A DNA stretch of 61,948 nt, taken from the NCBI GenBank assembly GCA_002421995.1, contig DISP01000060.1, positions 10,945-72,892 on the forward strand. The letters are read 5' to 3'. The notes under the pieces are model-generated. The model searched no databases, had not been told where the DNA came from, and saw only the letters and a list, made by a program, of their open reading frames with translations. This document shows positions 17,214 to 25,363 of this stretch, in pieces; position 1 is the stretch's first letter, and every line of letters begins with the position of its first letter. The position numbers were made by a program, and so were the translations under genes. This DNA comes from Bacteroidales bacterium UBA6207. GTDB taxonomy: Bacteria; Bacteroidota; Bacteroidia; Bacteroidales; F082.

Positions 17214-18647
17214 ATGAAACAAAAAATTCTGATTGTCGAAAACGAAGGGCTGCTGCGCAGATACATGATCAGTTGTGTTGTCCCAACCGGAAATTTCGAT
17301 GTGCTGGAAGCTAATAACCTGCTTACTGCCATTGAGATAACAAACCAGCATCAGCCACTTGTTATCCTTTTCGACCTTATGCTTCAGGACACCGACCCTC
17401 TTGCTTTTATCAAACAGATCAGATCAATTGCCTCGGGCTATTACCCTTATGTAATCCTTACATCCATTATCAAAGACGACAAACTTACCAAACTGGCGTA
17501 TGCGTATGGAGCCGATTATTACCTCGAGAAAAACTTTAAGTGTTTTGAACTGTCTGGCATCCTTCAAAATATTCTCCGGCAATACAACAACGCCAGGTTA
17601 CTCACCGAAAATGAGTTAAGATACAGATCGCTGTTCAACCTTGCCGCCGAGCCCATGCTGCTCATTCAGCTCGATAACTTCATTATCACCGAGGCAAATG
17701 CTGCAGCAAGGTCTGTCTTTGGTTTTACTAATACTGATAAAATCAATGCATTACTTCAAAGCGTCTCTGCAAAACCTGACGAACTGCAATCCTATCTCAA
17801 CCAGAGAACGCAAATGGTCCTGGGCATTCGTTTCCAACATGCTAATGGAAAATCATTCATAGCAAAAGCCGGTTTCGATTATTTTCAACTTAAAGGCATT
17901 GACCATGCTTTGATGTCGGTGCAGGATATCAGTGAGATACTCAAATCAGTTGAGGAGCGTGACGCCCTGAGCAAATTGGCAAAACAAAACGACAAAGAGT
18001 CGTTCAAAGAGCTCATTGCATATCTTGCAGGCGAAGAAAACGAACGCCGACGCATTGCCGCAGAAATCCACGATCATGTTGGCCAGCTGATGGTGTCAGT
18101 GAAGCTAAGTGTTGAAAATGTTATGCTTAAGCTTAAAAATCATGTTGCCGCTGCGGATATGGAAAAAGCAAGACAGCAGCTGCTCGAAGCGATTTGGGCC
18201 GTAAGAAGTATAGCGCATAATACTGAGAAAGGAAACAATTCGGAAGGAAGCCTCAAAAACAGTCTTGAAAAATTAATGCTGTCAGTCACCGGTTCTGAAC
18301 ATTTGTCAATCGAGTATAAATGGCAGGGCTCTGATCTGGATACCAACCAAGTTGTCATCTCAAATATCTACAGGATTTGTGAGGAGTCTGTCAACAACAT
18401 TATTAAGCATGCCTCCGTCGGAACAGCAAGTATTTCTGTGGAAAACTCAACTGATGAATTCAAACTCGAAATTATCAGTAAAAAAGGCAACAACGTGATC
18501 AATACCAATGGTATAGGCATGAGAATCATGCAACAAAGAGCCACTCTTATTGGTGGTGAAATGAAAATTTACGCAACCGAAAATATATTCAAAGTTCAAT
18601 TCCATCTTAACAAATATCTCAATAACTATGAAAGTCTTAATCGCTGA
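17214..18647 (+). CDS. REC-PAS-HisKA_3 (NarX/DegS-type) signalling protein
   Basis: A 477-residue protein: receiver domain (about 1-120), PAS (about 135-240), coiled linker, HisKA_3 dimerisation domain with His286 in AAEIHDHVGQ, and a HATPase-like domain (NIYRICEESVNNIIKHA). The receiver keeps Asp54 (LFDLML) and Lys106, but its acidic pocket is VENEG in place of the usual two acidic residues. The HATPase G1 region is SKKGNNV, lacking the canonical Asp, though NGIGMRIM remains. HisKA_3 proteins usually signal to NarL/LuxR regulators, and the next gene encodes one, overlapping by 20 bases. It may act as a phosphatase or relay more than as an autokinase. Confidence 0.88.
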   Translation: MKQKILIVENEGLLRRYMISCVVPTGNFDVLEANNLLTAIEITNQHQPLVILFDLMLQDTDPLAFIKQIRSIASGYYPYVILTSIIKDDKLTKLAYAYGADYYLEKNFKCFELSGILQNILRQYNNARLLTENELRYRSLFNLAAEPMLLIQLDNFIITEANAAARSVFGFTNTDKINALLQSVSAKPDELQSYLNQRTQMVLGIRFQHANGKSFIAKAGFDYFQLKGIDHALMSVQDISEILKSVEERDALSKLAKQNDKESFKELIAYLAGEENERRRIAAEIHDHVGQLMVSVKLSVENVMLKLKNHVAAADMEKARQQLLEAIWAVRSIAHNTEKGNNSEGSLKNSLEKLMLSVTGSEHLSIEYKWQGSDLDTNQVVISNIYRICEESVNNIIKHASVGTASISVENSTDEFKLEIISKKGNNVINTNGIGMRIMQQRATLIGGEMKIYATENIFKVQFHLNKYLNNYESLNR

Positions 18648-19266
18648 AGATCATGCACTTGTACGTGAAGGTTTAAAAAATTTATTGATTGGCTCCGGCC
18701 TTGTAACCGAGGTTGTTGAAGCCACTAACGGGCTCGAAGCTTTGTTGAAATCGCGCGAAGCAAACCCCGACCTCGTCTTACTCGACTACGAAATGCCTGT
18801 TTACAACGGTATTTTTGCTGCTAAAGAGATTCTGGCCGAAAAACCAAATCTCCCAATCCTGATGGTCTCCATGTACTTCACTAAGGAACATGTGATGGAT
18901 GCTGTGCGCGTAAAAGTAAAGGGTTTTGTCTCAAAAGGTGCACGCTCCGACGAAATGATCGAAGCAATAAGGGCACTCTCCGAAGGAAAAACATGGTTCA
19001 AAGGCACTATTGCTGAGTTCATTGCCGAAGAAGCCCTCAGCTCAAACAACAAAAAGAAACTTGTTGGCAATCTGCTTACTGACCGTGAACAAGAACTTAT
19101 TGCCTATTTTGCGAACGGCATGAAAAGTGCTGAAATTGCTGAGCATTTTCACCTTAGCAAACGTACCGTTGAAGTTCACAAATCAAACATTTTCAAAAAG
19201 CTAAGGGTTCGTAATAATTCCGAACTGGTTCGTTATGCCGTTCGCAACAACCTTGTGAAGCTTTAA
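18628..19266 (+). CDS. NarL/LuxR family response regulator
   Basis: A 212-residue transcription factor. The receiver domain has AEDHALVREGL, Asp53 in LLDYEMP and Lys near FVSKGA, and is followed by a LuxR-type helix-turn-helix (about 145-205: LTDREQELIAYFANGMKSAE and SKRTVEVHKSNIFKKL). It overlaps the preceding HisKA_3 gene by 20 bases and is the only DNA-binding member of this operon, so it is the likely output. Its targets are unknown; the dyad-rich region before the PAS kinase and the hyp genes downstream are candidates. Confidence 0.93.
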   Translation: MKVLIAEDHALVREGLKNLLIGSGLVTEVVEATNGLEALLKSREANPDLVLLDYEMPVYNGIFAAKEILAEKPNLPILMVSMYFTKEHVMDAVRVKVKGFVSKGARSDEMIEAIRALSEGKTWFKGTIAEFIAEEALSSNNKKKLVGNLLTDREQELIAYFANGMKSAEIAEHFHLSKRTVEVHKSNIFKKLRVRNNSELVRYAVRNNLVKL

Positions 19267-19299
19267 TAAAGGCTTTCACCCACTGAACTTTCATCATCC

Positions 19300-19352
19300 G
19301 ATGCCTGAACGACATGCATAAGCTTGCATTTCATTCAGGCATCCCGTTTTTG
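19300..19352 (+). terminator. Terminator of the signalling operon
   Basis: GATGCCTGAA (19300-19309) pairs perfectly with TTCAGGCATC (19334-19343). An inner ATGCA/TGCAT stem (19314-19318 with 19325-19329) extends the hairpin, and it is followed by CCGTTTTTG. It separates the signalling operon from hypC. Confidence 0.7.
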
Positions 19353-19380
19353 AGCCGAAATACGAAACGAAAGTTTTTGC

Positions 19381-19388
19381 TAACTTTG
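19381..19388 (+). promoter_or_regulatory. Candidate -7 promoter box for hypCDE
   Basis: TAACTTTG matches TAnnTTTG and ends 11 bases before the hypC ATG, so the mRNA leader would be very short. No well-spaced TTTG is present (the nearest is 28 bases upstream), which may mean that an activator is needed. Confidence 0.5.
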
Positions 19389-19399
19389 GCAAAAAAAAT

Positions 19400-19669
19400 A
19401 TGTGTCTTAGTGTTCCTGCTCAGATTGTTTCTTTCGATGGCGACATGGCTCAATGTGCCGTGGGAGGCGTTATCACCCATGCAAGCATCCAAATGATTGC
19501 ACATGAAGATCTTAAAATTGGTGATTTTGTACTGCTACACACCGGATTTGCGCTGCAGAAAATAAGCGAAGAAGAAGCTGTTGCCACACTCGCGCTTTTT
19601 GAAGAATTCGAAACCTTCAACCAGAGCCTTGATGAAGAAGAAAAGAAAACCGGACAACGTATCGTTTGA
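19400..19669 (+). CDS. hypC: Hydrogenase maturation chaperone HypC
   Basis: An 89-residue HypC/HybG/HupF family protein starting MCLSVPAQIVSF, with the essential Cys2 that carries the iron-cyanide-CO fragment to the [NiFe]-hydrogenase large subunit. The core motif DFVLLHTGFALQKI is present. The start is fixed by the invariant MCL N-terminus. hypD follows 8 bases after its stop, and hypC-hypD-hypE are clearly one transcript. Confidence 0.96.
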   Translation: MCLSVPAQIVSFDGDMAQCAVGGVITHASIQMIAHEDLKIGDFVLLHTGFALQKISEEEAVATLALFEEFETFNQSLDEEEKKTGQRIV

Positions 19670-19677
19670 CATTGATT

Positions 19678-20760
19678 ATGCAATACATTGACGAATACCG
19701 CGACAAGGAAAAAATCATTTCCCTTTCCAACCGCATCAAATTTGAGTCACGCAGCCCACTGAGAATCATGGAAGTTTGTGGCGGACATACCATGGCCATC
19801 CAACGTTTTGGCATTCCTTCCCTTTTGCCCGAACACATAGAACTGGTTTCCGGTCCCGGCTGTCCGGTCTGCGTCACCGACCGCGGATATATTGATAAAG
19901 CCATCGCTTATGCCAGACAATCTGATGTAATTATAACCACCTTCGGCGATTTAATTCGTGTTCCTGGTTCATCATCAACTCTTGATCGTGAAAAAGCCAT
20001 GGGTGCAGATGTCAGAATTGTTTATTCCATTCTCGACGCGCTGACTATTGCAAAAAAAAACAGGAAAAAGAAAATCATTTTTCTCGGCATCGGATTCGAG
20101 ACCACTTCGCCGGGTACTGCTGCCGGCATCATCAAGGCGCAAATGGCCGGCCTGTTCAACTTTTATGTCCTGAGTGCCCATAAAATTATGCCGCCTCCTA
20201 TGGCTGCTCTTATCGAACAAGGCGTGAAAATTGACGGCTATCTCGGTCCCGGACACGTTAGCACCATCACCGGCTCGGCAATGTATCAGTTCATTCCCGA
20301 AAGGTTCAATCTCGGTGTGGTCATCAGTGGATTTGAGCCGCTTGATATCTTACAGTCCATCTATATGCTTGTATTACAGCACGAAAACAAGCAACCTAAA
20401 GTTGAAATACAATACAACAGGGTTGTCAGACCCGAAGGAAATATCAAAGCACTTGAACTGCTCGACGAAGTTTTTGAACTGCGCGACGACTGGTGGAGAG
20501 GATTGGGAATTCTTCCGGCAAGCGGGATGGCCATTCGTCCGAAATATGAGAGCTTTGATGCCGAAAAACAAATTCCGGTGCAGGTAGAGCCAACACGTGA
20601 AGACAAAGGATGTATTTGCGGAAAAATCCTGAAAGGCATTGCAAACCCATCTGATTGTAAGCTCTTTGGCAAAGCCTGTACGCCAGCAGACCCTGCCGGA
20701 GCATGCATGGTTTCTAACGAAGGTGCTTGTGCTGCTCATTATCGTTTTAAAAAATCGTAA
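19678..20760 (+). CDS. hypD: Hydrogenase maturation factor HypD
   Basis: A 360-residue Fe-S protein that works with HypC and HypE to build the Fe(CN)2CO centre of [NiFe] hydrogenase. Diagnostic motifs are VCGGHTMAI, GPGCPVCVT, GFETTSPGTA, GPGHVSTI and a C-terminal cysteine set (CICGKIL, CKLFGKAC, ACMVSNEGACAAHYRF). The ATG at 19678 (MQYIDEYRDKEK) matches the family start better than the in-frame TTG at 19666 that overlaps hypC. Confidence 0.96.
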   Translation: MQYIDEYRDKEKIISLSNRIKFESRSPLRIMEVCGGHTMAIQRFGIPSLLPEHIELVSGPGCPVCVTDRGYIDKAIAYARQSDVIITTFGDLIRVPGSSSTLDREKAMGADVRIVYSILDALTIAKKNRKKKIIFLGIGFETTSPGTAAGIIKAQMAGLFNFYVLSAHKIMPPPMAALIEQGVKIDGYLGPGHVSTITGSAMYQFIPERFNLGVVISGFEPLDILQSIYMLVLQHENKQPKVEIQYNRVVRPEGNIKALELLDEVFELRDDWWRGLGILPASGMAIRPKYESFDAEKQIPVQVEPTREDKGCICGKILKGIANPSDCKLFGKACTPADPAGACMVSNEGACAAHYRFKKS

Positions 20761-20761
20761 C

Positions 20762-21781
20762 ATGAAACCAAACGCCAGAATACTCCTTGGCCACGGTAGT
20801 GGAGGCCGTCTTTCTCATGAACTTGTTACCGGGGTTTTTATAAAAAAATTTGAAAATACCGTCCTCGCAGGGCTAACAGATGCCGCGGTCTTCCCTCTAA
20901 ATGCCAACAAACTGGCATTTACGACCGATTCATTTGTCGTAAACCCGCTGTTTTTTCCCGGTGCTGATATCGGCAAGCTGGCAGTTGCCGGAACGGTGAA
21001 CGACCTTGCTGTTTCAGGCGCCAAACCCCTCTACCTCAGCGCTTCATTTATCCTCGAAGAAGGGCTCGAACTCGATATTCTGGAGAAAGTGACAGATAGC
21101 ATGGCTCGCGAAGCCCGTCAGGCAGGCGTTATGATCGTGACCGGCGACACAAAAGTGGTTGAAAAAGGGAAATGTGACAAACTGTTCATCAACACTGCCG
21201 GTATCGGCATCTTTGATGAGACACACCGTCCTCTCCCCTCTCCCGAAAATATCAGCAGTGGTGATAAAATATTGATAAACGGAACAATAGGTGATCATGG
21301 AATGGCGGTGATGGCAGCACGAAACGAATTAAATCTGCAATCGGCAATCAGCTCCGACTGCGCCTCACTCAACAGCCTGATCGAGTCGCTCTCTGCTCAA
21401 AACATAAGCATTAAATTTATGCGCGATGCTACCCGTGGAGGTTTGGGCACCGTACTTTGCGAACTCTGCGAAAATCGTCCGTTTGGCGTTTTGATCAATG
21501 AGGAGACCCTGCCTGTGAAAGAGCAGGTGCGGGGAGTGTGTGAGTTACTGGGATTCGACCCTCTGTATGTGGCTAACGAAGGTAAGGTTGTAATGGTAGT
21601 TGGAGAAAATGACGCAGCTAAAGCATTGGAAATCATGCTTCAACACGAATTGGGAGCAGAGGCAGCAATCATTGGCGAGATAGTAGGAGACCATCCGGGT
21701 AAAACATGGCTCAAAACTGCTTACGGCAGCACGCGAATGGTTGATATGCTGGCCGGTGAGCAACTTCCAAGAATCTGTTGA
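20762..21781 (+). CDS. hypE: Hydrogenase maturation carbamoyl dehydratase HypE
   Basis: A 339-residue AIR-synthase-like ATPase that dehydrates the thiocarbamoyl group on its own C-terminal cysteine to give the cyanide ligand. The N-terminal GHGSGGRLSHEL, FTTDSFVVNPLFFPG, MRDATRGGLGTVL and the ending LPRIC with the terminal Cys are all visible. The start at 20762 lies one base after the hypD stop; the longer frame from 20639 runs through hypD and is rejected. hypA, hypB, hypF and hydrogenase subunits are not in the window. Confidence 0.96.
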   Translation: MKPNARILLGHGSGGRLSHELVTGVFIKKFENTVLAGLTDAAVFPLNANKLAFTTDSFVVNPLFFPGADIGKLAVAGTVNDLAVSGAKPLYLSASFILEEGLELDILEKVTDSMAREARQAGVMIVTGDTKVVEKGKCDKLFINTAGIGIFDETHRPLPSPENISSGDKILINGTIGDHGMAVMAARNELNLQSAISSDCASLNSLIESLSAQNISIKFMRDATRGGLGTVLCELCENRPFGVLINEETLPVKEQVRGVCELLGFDPLYVANEGKVVMVVGENDAAKALEIMLQHELGAEAAIIGEIVGDHPGKTWLKTAYGSTRMVDMLAGEQLPRIC

Positions 21782-21784
21782 CAA

Positions 21785-22186
21785 TCAGAAACCATATTCA
21801 AAGTAAAACTTTGAAAGCTCCGCACCAATCTCCTTGAAAATGATATGATGGTTGTTACAGCCTTTGCGCGAACAAATGCGGACAATCCCTCCTGCTTTTA
21901 TTACAAAAGAGATCAGCGGAGCACCGCACTCATCGCAGCTTTCCTTGATTGAGAGCTCCTTGTTGCAATGCGGACAAAACATATCAACAATTTCTCCATC
22001 ATTGATTTCAATGTCAAGTTTTTTTGTGCAATCACCATACACACAGCTCAGCCATAAAACACCGCGATCGTGCTCAGTCTCGATATTAAGCTTTACACTT
22101 GGTCTCTCGTGCAGATGAATCCCCTCGTCCATCAATGACTTGCCGCAAAGGGGGCACTTGATGCTGATTGAAACTTCTTTTTCCAT
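21785..22186 (-). CDS. Multi-zinc-ribbon protein of unknown function
   Basis: A 133-residue protein with cysteine pairs CPLC, CxxxxxC (CVYGDC), CPHC, CDEC and CxxxxC (CSRKGC), likely forming two or three zinc ribbons, plus HLHE near the N-terminus. No catalytic motif is visible. It ends three bases from hypE on the opposite strand. The gene order alone does not show that it takes part in hydrogenase maturation; a nickel/zinc-handling or regulatory role is only a guess. Confidence 0.7.
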   Translation of the reverse strand: MEKEVSISIKCPLCGKSLMDEGIHLHERPSVKLNIETEHDRGVLWLSCVYGDCTKKLDIEINDGEIVDMFCPHCNKELSIKESCDECGAPLISFVIKAGGIVRICSRKGCNNHHIIFKEIGAELSKFYFEYGF

Positions 22187-22530
22187 TGTTATTCATTTTT
22201 TGGGGTTAATAAATTCACCCAATAAATATACAACATTATTAACTGAAAATCAAGAGAAAAAGACAAATAACTAAAGTAAAAAAATAATCACTCGGGAATT
22301 AATATGAACCAAATAAATCCACTGTGCTCAATAAATCATCTGAAGTATCAGTACTTTTTACGATATTTTTTTATGGAAGAACCCTATCAAAGTAAGGCAT
22401 GAACATCGTAGTAAAATCTCAATTTCCAGAAGCTTTTTTCATCACGAATCAAATTTATGAGCGAAATAAAAAGCTTGTTCACACGTCAAAATCTGAAATG
22501 CAAACAAGCTTCAATGTCTTTCCGGATGGC
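22187..22530. other. AT-rich intergenic region
   Basis: Upstream of the zinc-ribbon gene and downstream of pepD, both on the minus strand. Apart from the pepD terminator hairpin at 22471-22511 I see no gene, RNA or clean TAnnTTTG promoter. Confidence 0.5.
22465..22511 (-). terminator. Likely pepD terminator
   Basis: AAGCTTGTT (22471-22479) pairs with AACAAGCTT (22503-22511) around a 23-base loop. On the minus strand the stem is followed by a T-rich run, as expected for a terminator of pepD, which ends at 22531. Confidence 0.5.
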
Positions 22531-23994
22531 TCAGCGCGCCGGAATATTTTTCAAAATATCGAGTGTGAGCTCCCAAAACTTTTGTACGGATGCTATCTCA
22601 ATACGTTCGTCAGGAGAGTGTGCTCCTTTTATAGTCGGGCCATAAGAAATCATGTCCATTCCCGGATATTTATCACCAATGAGGCCACATTCCAGCCCTG
22701 CATGTATTGCTTTCACCTGCGGGGTCTCCCCAAAAAGTTTTTTATAGGAATCAACTGTAATTTCCCTGATGACTGAATGAGGATTTGGAGCCCATCCCGG
22801 GTACCCGTTACTTTGGGTCACCGCAGCACCGGTGAGCTCAAAACATGCTTTTACCATATTGGCCACATCCTCTTTGGCTGACTCTATCGAACTGCGCTGA
22901 CTGGTGGTAATCAGGAAACTACCGTCATTCGTCCGCACCGAGGCCAGATTGGTCGAGGTTTCAACAAAACCGGGAATACTCTGTGAGTAGGCAATTACGC
23001 CATGCGGACATGCATATAAACTCCTAATAAGTTTTTTCTGGTCTTCGGAGCCAACAATAACCGAAGGCACTTCATCCAGTTTTGTGATTTTATAATCAAA
23101 GCCCGGTTCAGTAATTTCATACTCAATTCTGATTTTGTCGAGCAATCCATGAATTGAAGCAATAAACTGTGGAGCATTGTTCGCGGGCACCAAAACCACA
23201 GCATTGGCTTCCCTTGCAATAGCATTGCGGAGATTTCCTCCTTCGAGCGATGACAACCGCATCTCAAAATGCTCAGTTCCTTCGAACAGCACCCTGTTGA
23301 TGATTTTGTTGGCATTGCCCAAACCTTTGTGGATATCGTCGCCGGAATGTCCGCCTTTGAGCCCTGAAACCATTATTTCGAATGCAATAGTATTGGTAAG
23401 GACAGGCTCTGTTGCAAAAGGCAGTTCAATCACAGTATCTTTACCTCCTGCACAGCCGATGAAAAGTTCTCCTTCGTCTTCTGAATCAAGATTAAGCAGA
23501 ATTTTGCCTTCCAACGCCTCCGTACTTAGTCCAAATGCACCGGTGAGTCCTGTTTCTTCGTCAACAGTAAAAAGACATTCGATGGGACCATGCGCAATAT
23601 CACTGGCAGCCAGAATTGCCAGCTGGGCCGCAACACCTATACCATCATCAGCTCCAAGTGTTGTTCCGTTTGCCTTTACCCAACCGTCAACGATCCTTGT
23701 TTGGATCGGATCAGCAAAAAAATCATGGTCCTTATCACTGTTTTTCTCACAAACCATATCAATATGACTTTGTAAAACAGTGGTTTTCAGATGCTCCATT
23801 CCGGGAGTAGCATTCTTATAAATAAAAACATTTCCCACTTCATCTTGCTGGCAGCGAAGTTGTTGTTTGGCTGCAAAGTCAAGCAGATAGGCAATTATTT
23901 TCTCCTCATGTTTCGAGGGGCGTGGAATCAATGTTATCTGTCTGAAGTAGTTCCAGACAGCCTTTGGTTCCAGTGCATTCAGGTTTGTATTCAT
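22531..23994 (-). CDS. pepD: Aminoacyl-histidine dipeptidase (PepD)
   Basis: A 487-residue M20-family metallopeptidase that hydrolyses Xaa-His and other dipeptides in the cytoplasm. Metal-binding and catalytic motifs are QSHIDMVCEKN, LGADDGIGVA, DEETGLTGAFG and GGHSGDDIHKG. The start at 23994 (MNTNLNALEPKAVWNYF) was chosen because the family begins there; the longer frame to 24021 adds an unrelated MFIFEKNLT. It is a single gene. Confidence 0.94.
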   Translation of the reverse strand: MNTNLNALEPKAVWNYFRQITLIPRPSKHEEKIIAYLLDFAAKQQLRCQQDEVGNVFIYKNATPGMEHLKTTVLQSHIDMVCEKNSDKDHDFFADPIQTRIVDGWVKANGTTLGADDGIGVAAQLAILAASDIAHGPIECLFTVDEETGLTGAFGLSTEALEGKILLNLDSEDEGELFIGCAGGKDTVIELPFATEPVLTNTIAFEIMVSGLKGGHSGDDIHKGLGNANKIINRVLFEGTEHFEMRLSSLEGGNLRNAIAREANAVVLVPANNAPQFIASIHGLLDKIRIEYEITEPGFDYKITKLDEVPSVIVGSEDQKKLIRSLYACPHGVIAYSQSIPGFVETSTNLASVRTNDGSFLITTSQRSSIESAKEDVANMVKACFELTGAAVTQSNGYPGWAPNPHSVIREITVDSYKKLFGETPQVKAIHAGLECGLIGDKYPGMDMISYGPTIKGAHSPDERIEIASVQKFWELTLDILKNIPAR

Positions 23995-24099
23995 CGTTAA
24001 ATTTTTTTCAAAAATAAACAATGAATCGTTTAAACAGGGCGAAGTGAAGATAAAAGGGAATAATTTATTGTACTGACGGCTGTAGTACGAAACAGAAAA

Positions 24100-24540
24100 C
24101 TACACAAAACGCGCTAAAATCCGCATAAGTTCCTGACGGCGAAAGGGTTTGGCAATAAATTCGTCACATCCTGCCGAAAGGCACATCTCTCTGTCTGATT
24201 GCATTGCAAACGCTGTCTGAGCGATTATCGGAATACGGGGATTTGTTTTCCGAATTTCGCGTGTAGCAGCAAGTCCGTTTAATTTTGGCAATCTGATATC
24301 CATGATTATCAAATCAATATGCCGATGGCTTTTCACCGTATCAACAGCATCCAAACCATTATCAACATGGATGATTTCGGCACCCGATTTACCCAAATAG
24401 GCCTGAACCAATTGATAATTTGAAACCACATCCTCAACCACAAGCAGTGTTTTTCCCTTTAAATCAGGTGCTGCTTCGGACTGTTGTTCGTTGTGATCAA
24501 AATGCAAAAAGGCCGCTTCTTTTTCGATTACATTAGGCAT
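24100..24540 (-). CDS. CheY-like single-domain response regulator
   Basis: A 146-residue receiver with a 28-residue N-terminal extension. The domain shows VVEDVVSNYQL, phospho-acceptor Asp81 in IIMDIRLPKLNG, the TAFAM switch region and Lys131 in IAKPF. There is no output domain, so it acts by protein contact or as a phosphate sink; the receiver resembles those of hybrid kinases such as BarA. No kinase is adjacent. It has its own promoter between it and rpe. Confidence 0.9.
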   Translation of the reverse strand: MPNVIEKEAAFLHFDHNEQQSEAAPDLKGKTLLVVEDVVSNYQLVQAYLGKSGAEIIHVDNGLDAVDTVKSHRHIDLIIMDIRLPKLNGLAATREIRKTNPRIPIIAQTAFAMQSDREMCLSAGCDEFIAKPFRRQELMRILARFV

Positions 24541-24560
24541 AAATACGTATGGTAGCTGGG

Positions 24561-24594
24561 CAAAATTAGTTAATTTTATTTACTCTTAACCAAA
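24561..24594 (-). promoter_or_regulatory. Candidate promoter of the CheY-like gene
   Basis: On the minus strand, TTTG (24591-24594), a 22-base spacer and TAATTTTG (24561-24568), about 20 bases before the start codon. Confidence 0.5.
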
Positions 24595-24596
24595 CG

Positions 24597-25247
24597 TTAA
24601 TTTTTTTTCAAAGCTTCGATAACTAATTTTGGGTTTGCGTTGTTAAACACTGCATTTCCGGCCACCAAAACATCAGCTCCTGCATCAAACAGCCGTGCAG
24701 AATTGTGAACACCGACGCCGCCATCAACTTCAATTAACACCTCAAGACCCTGCTGCGCAATCATTTCGCGGAGCTGTTCAATCTTCCGGTAGGTATTGGA
24801 AATAAAAGTTTGTCCGCCAAAACCGGGATTCACTGACATCAACAAAACAAAATCAGAGAATTCGAGCACAGCTTCCAAAAGCTGCACAGGGCTGTGGGGG
24901 TTCAACACAACACCGGCTTTCATTCCCTGACTGCGTATCTCCTGAAGCACCCGGTGCAAGTGGTTGCAAGCTTCAAAATGCACCGAGAGCATATCGGCAC
25001 CAGCTTCTTTGAACGCTGTGATATATCTTTCAGGTTGAACGATCATCAGATGAACGTCCAATGGTTTTTGCGCAATTGATTTAACAGCCTTAACCACCGG
25101 AAGTCCGAACGAAATGTTTGGTACAAAAACGCCATCCATCACATCGCAATGTATCCAGTCGGCCTGGCTCTCATTTATTAATTCCACATCTTTTCCGAGA
25201 TTTAGAAAATCTGCTGAAAGCAATGAAGGCGCTATGAGTCGGGGCAT
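24597..25247 (-). CDS. rpe: Ribulose-phosphate 3-epimerase
   Basis: A 216-residue TIM-barrel enzyme interconverting ribulose-5-phosphate and xylulose-5-phosphate in the pentose phosphate pathway. Motifs: IAPSLLSADF, HCDVMDGVFVPNISFG, HLMI, MSVNPGFGGQ and EVDGGV. The start MPRLIAPSLL at 25247 is preferred because a TAnnTTTG box overlaps the longer start at 25274. Confidence 0.96.
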   Translation of the reverse strand: MPRLIAPSLLSADFLNLGKDVELINESQADWIHCDVMDGVFVPNISFGLPVVKAVKSIAQKPLDVHLMIVQPERYITAFKEAGADMLSVHFEACNHLHRVLQEIRSQGMKAGVVLNPHSPVQLLEAVLEFSDFVLLMSVNPGFGGQTFISNTYRKIEQLREMIAQQGLEVLIEVDGGVGVHNSARLFDAGADVLVAGNAVFNNANPKLVIEALKKN

Positions 25248-25271
25248 AATTTCTGATTGAGGATTTGGCTG

Positions 25272-25279
25272 CAAAATTA
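25272..25279 (-). promoter_or_regulatory. Candidate -7 promoter box for rpe
   Basis: TAATTTTG on the minus strand, 25 bases before the preferred rpe start. Its position argues against the longer rpe frame. Confidence 0.45.
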
Positions 25280-25325
25280 AAATAAAAACCGTAACAGTTT
25301 GTCCGGCTTCCCGGGTAAACTGTAA

Positions 25326-25353
25326 AACAAAAAAAGCTGCCGGTGGCAGCTTT
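25326..25353 (-). terminator. rpoD terminator
   Basis: AAAGCTGCC (25333-25341) and GGCAGCTTT (25345-25353) form a perfect 9-bp stem with a 3-base loop. On the minus strand it is followed by a run of Ts, just after the rpoD stop. Confidence 0.85.
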
Positions 25354-25363
25354 CTGGCCTGGT

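Noticed and set aside
20639..20761. Upstream extension of the hypE frame into hypD
   Set aside because: It lies wholly inside hypD's conserved C-terminal cysteine region. The HypE family starts at the ATG at 20762.
23995..24021. Longer pepD start (MFIFEKNLT...)
   Set aside because: The added residues do not match the family, whose N-terminus aligns at 23994.
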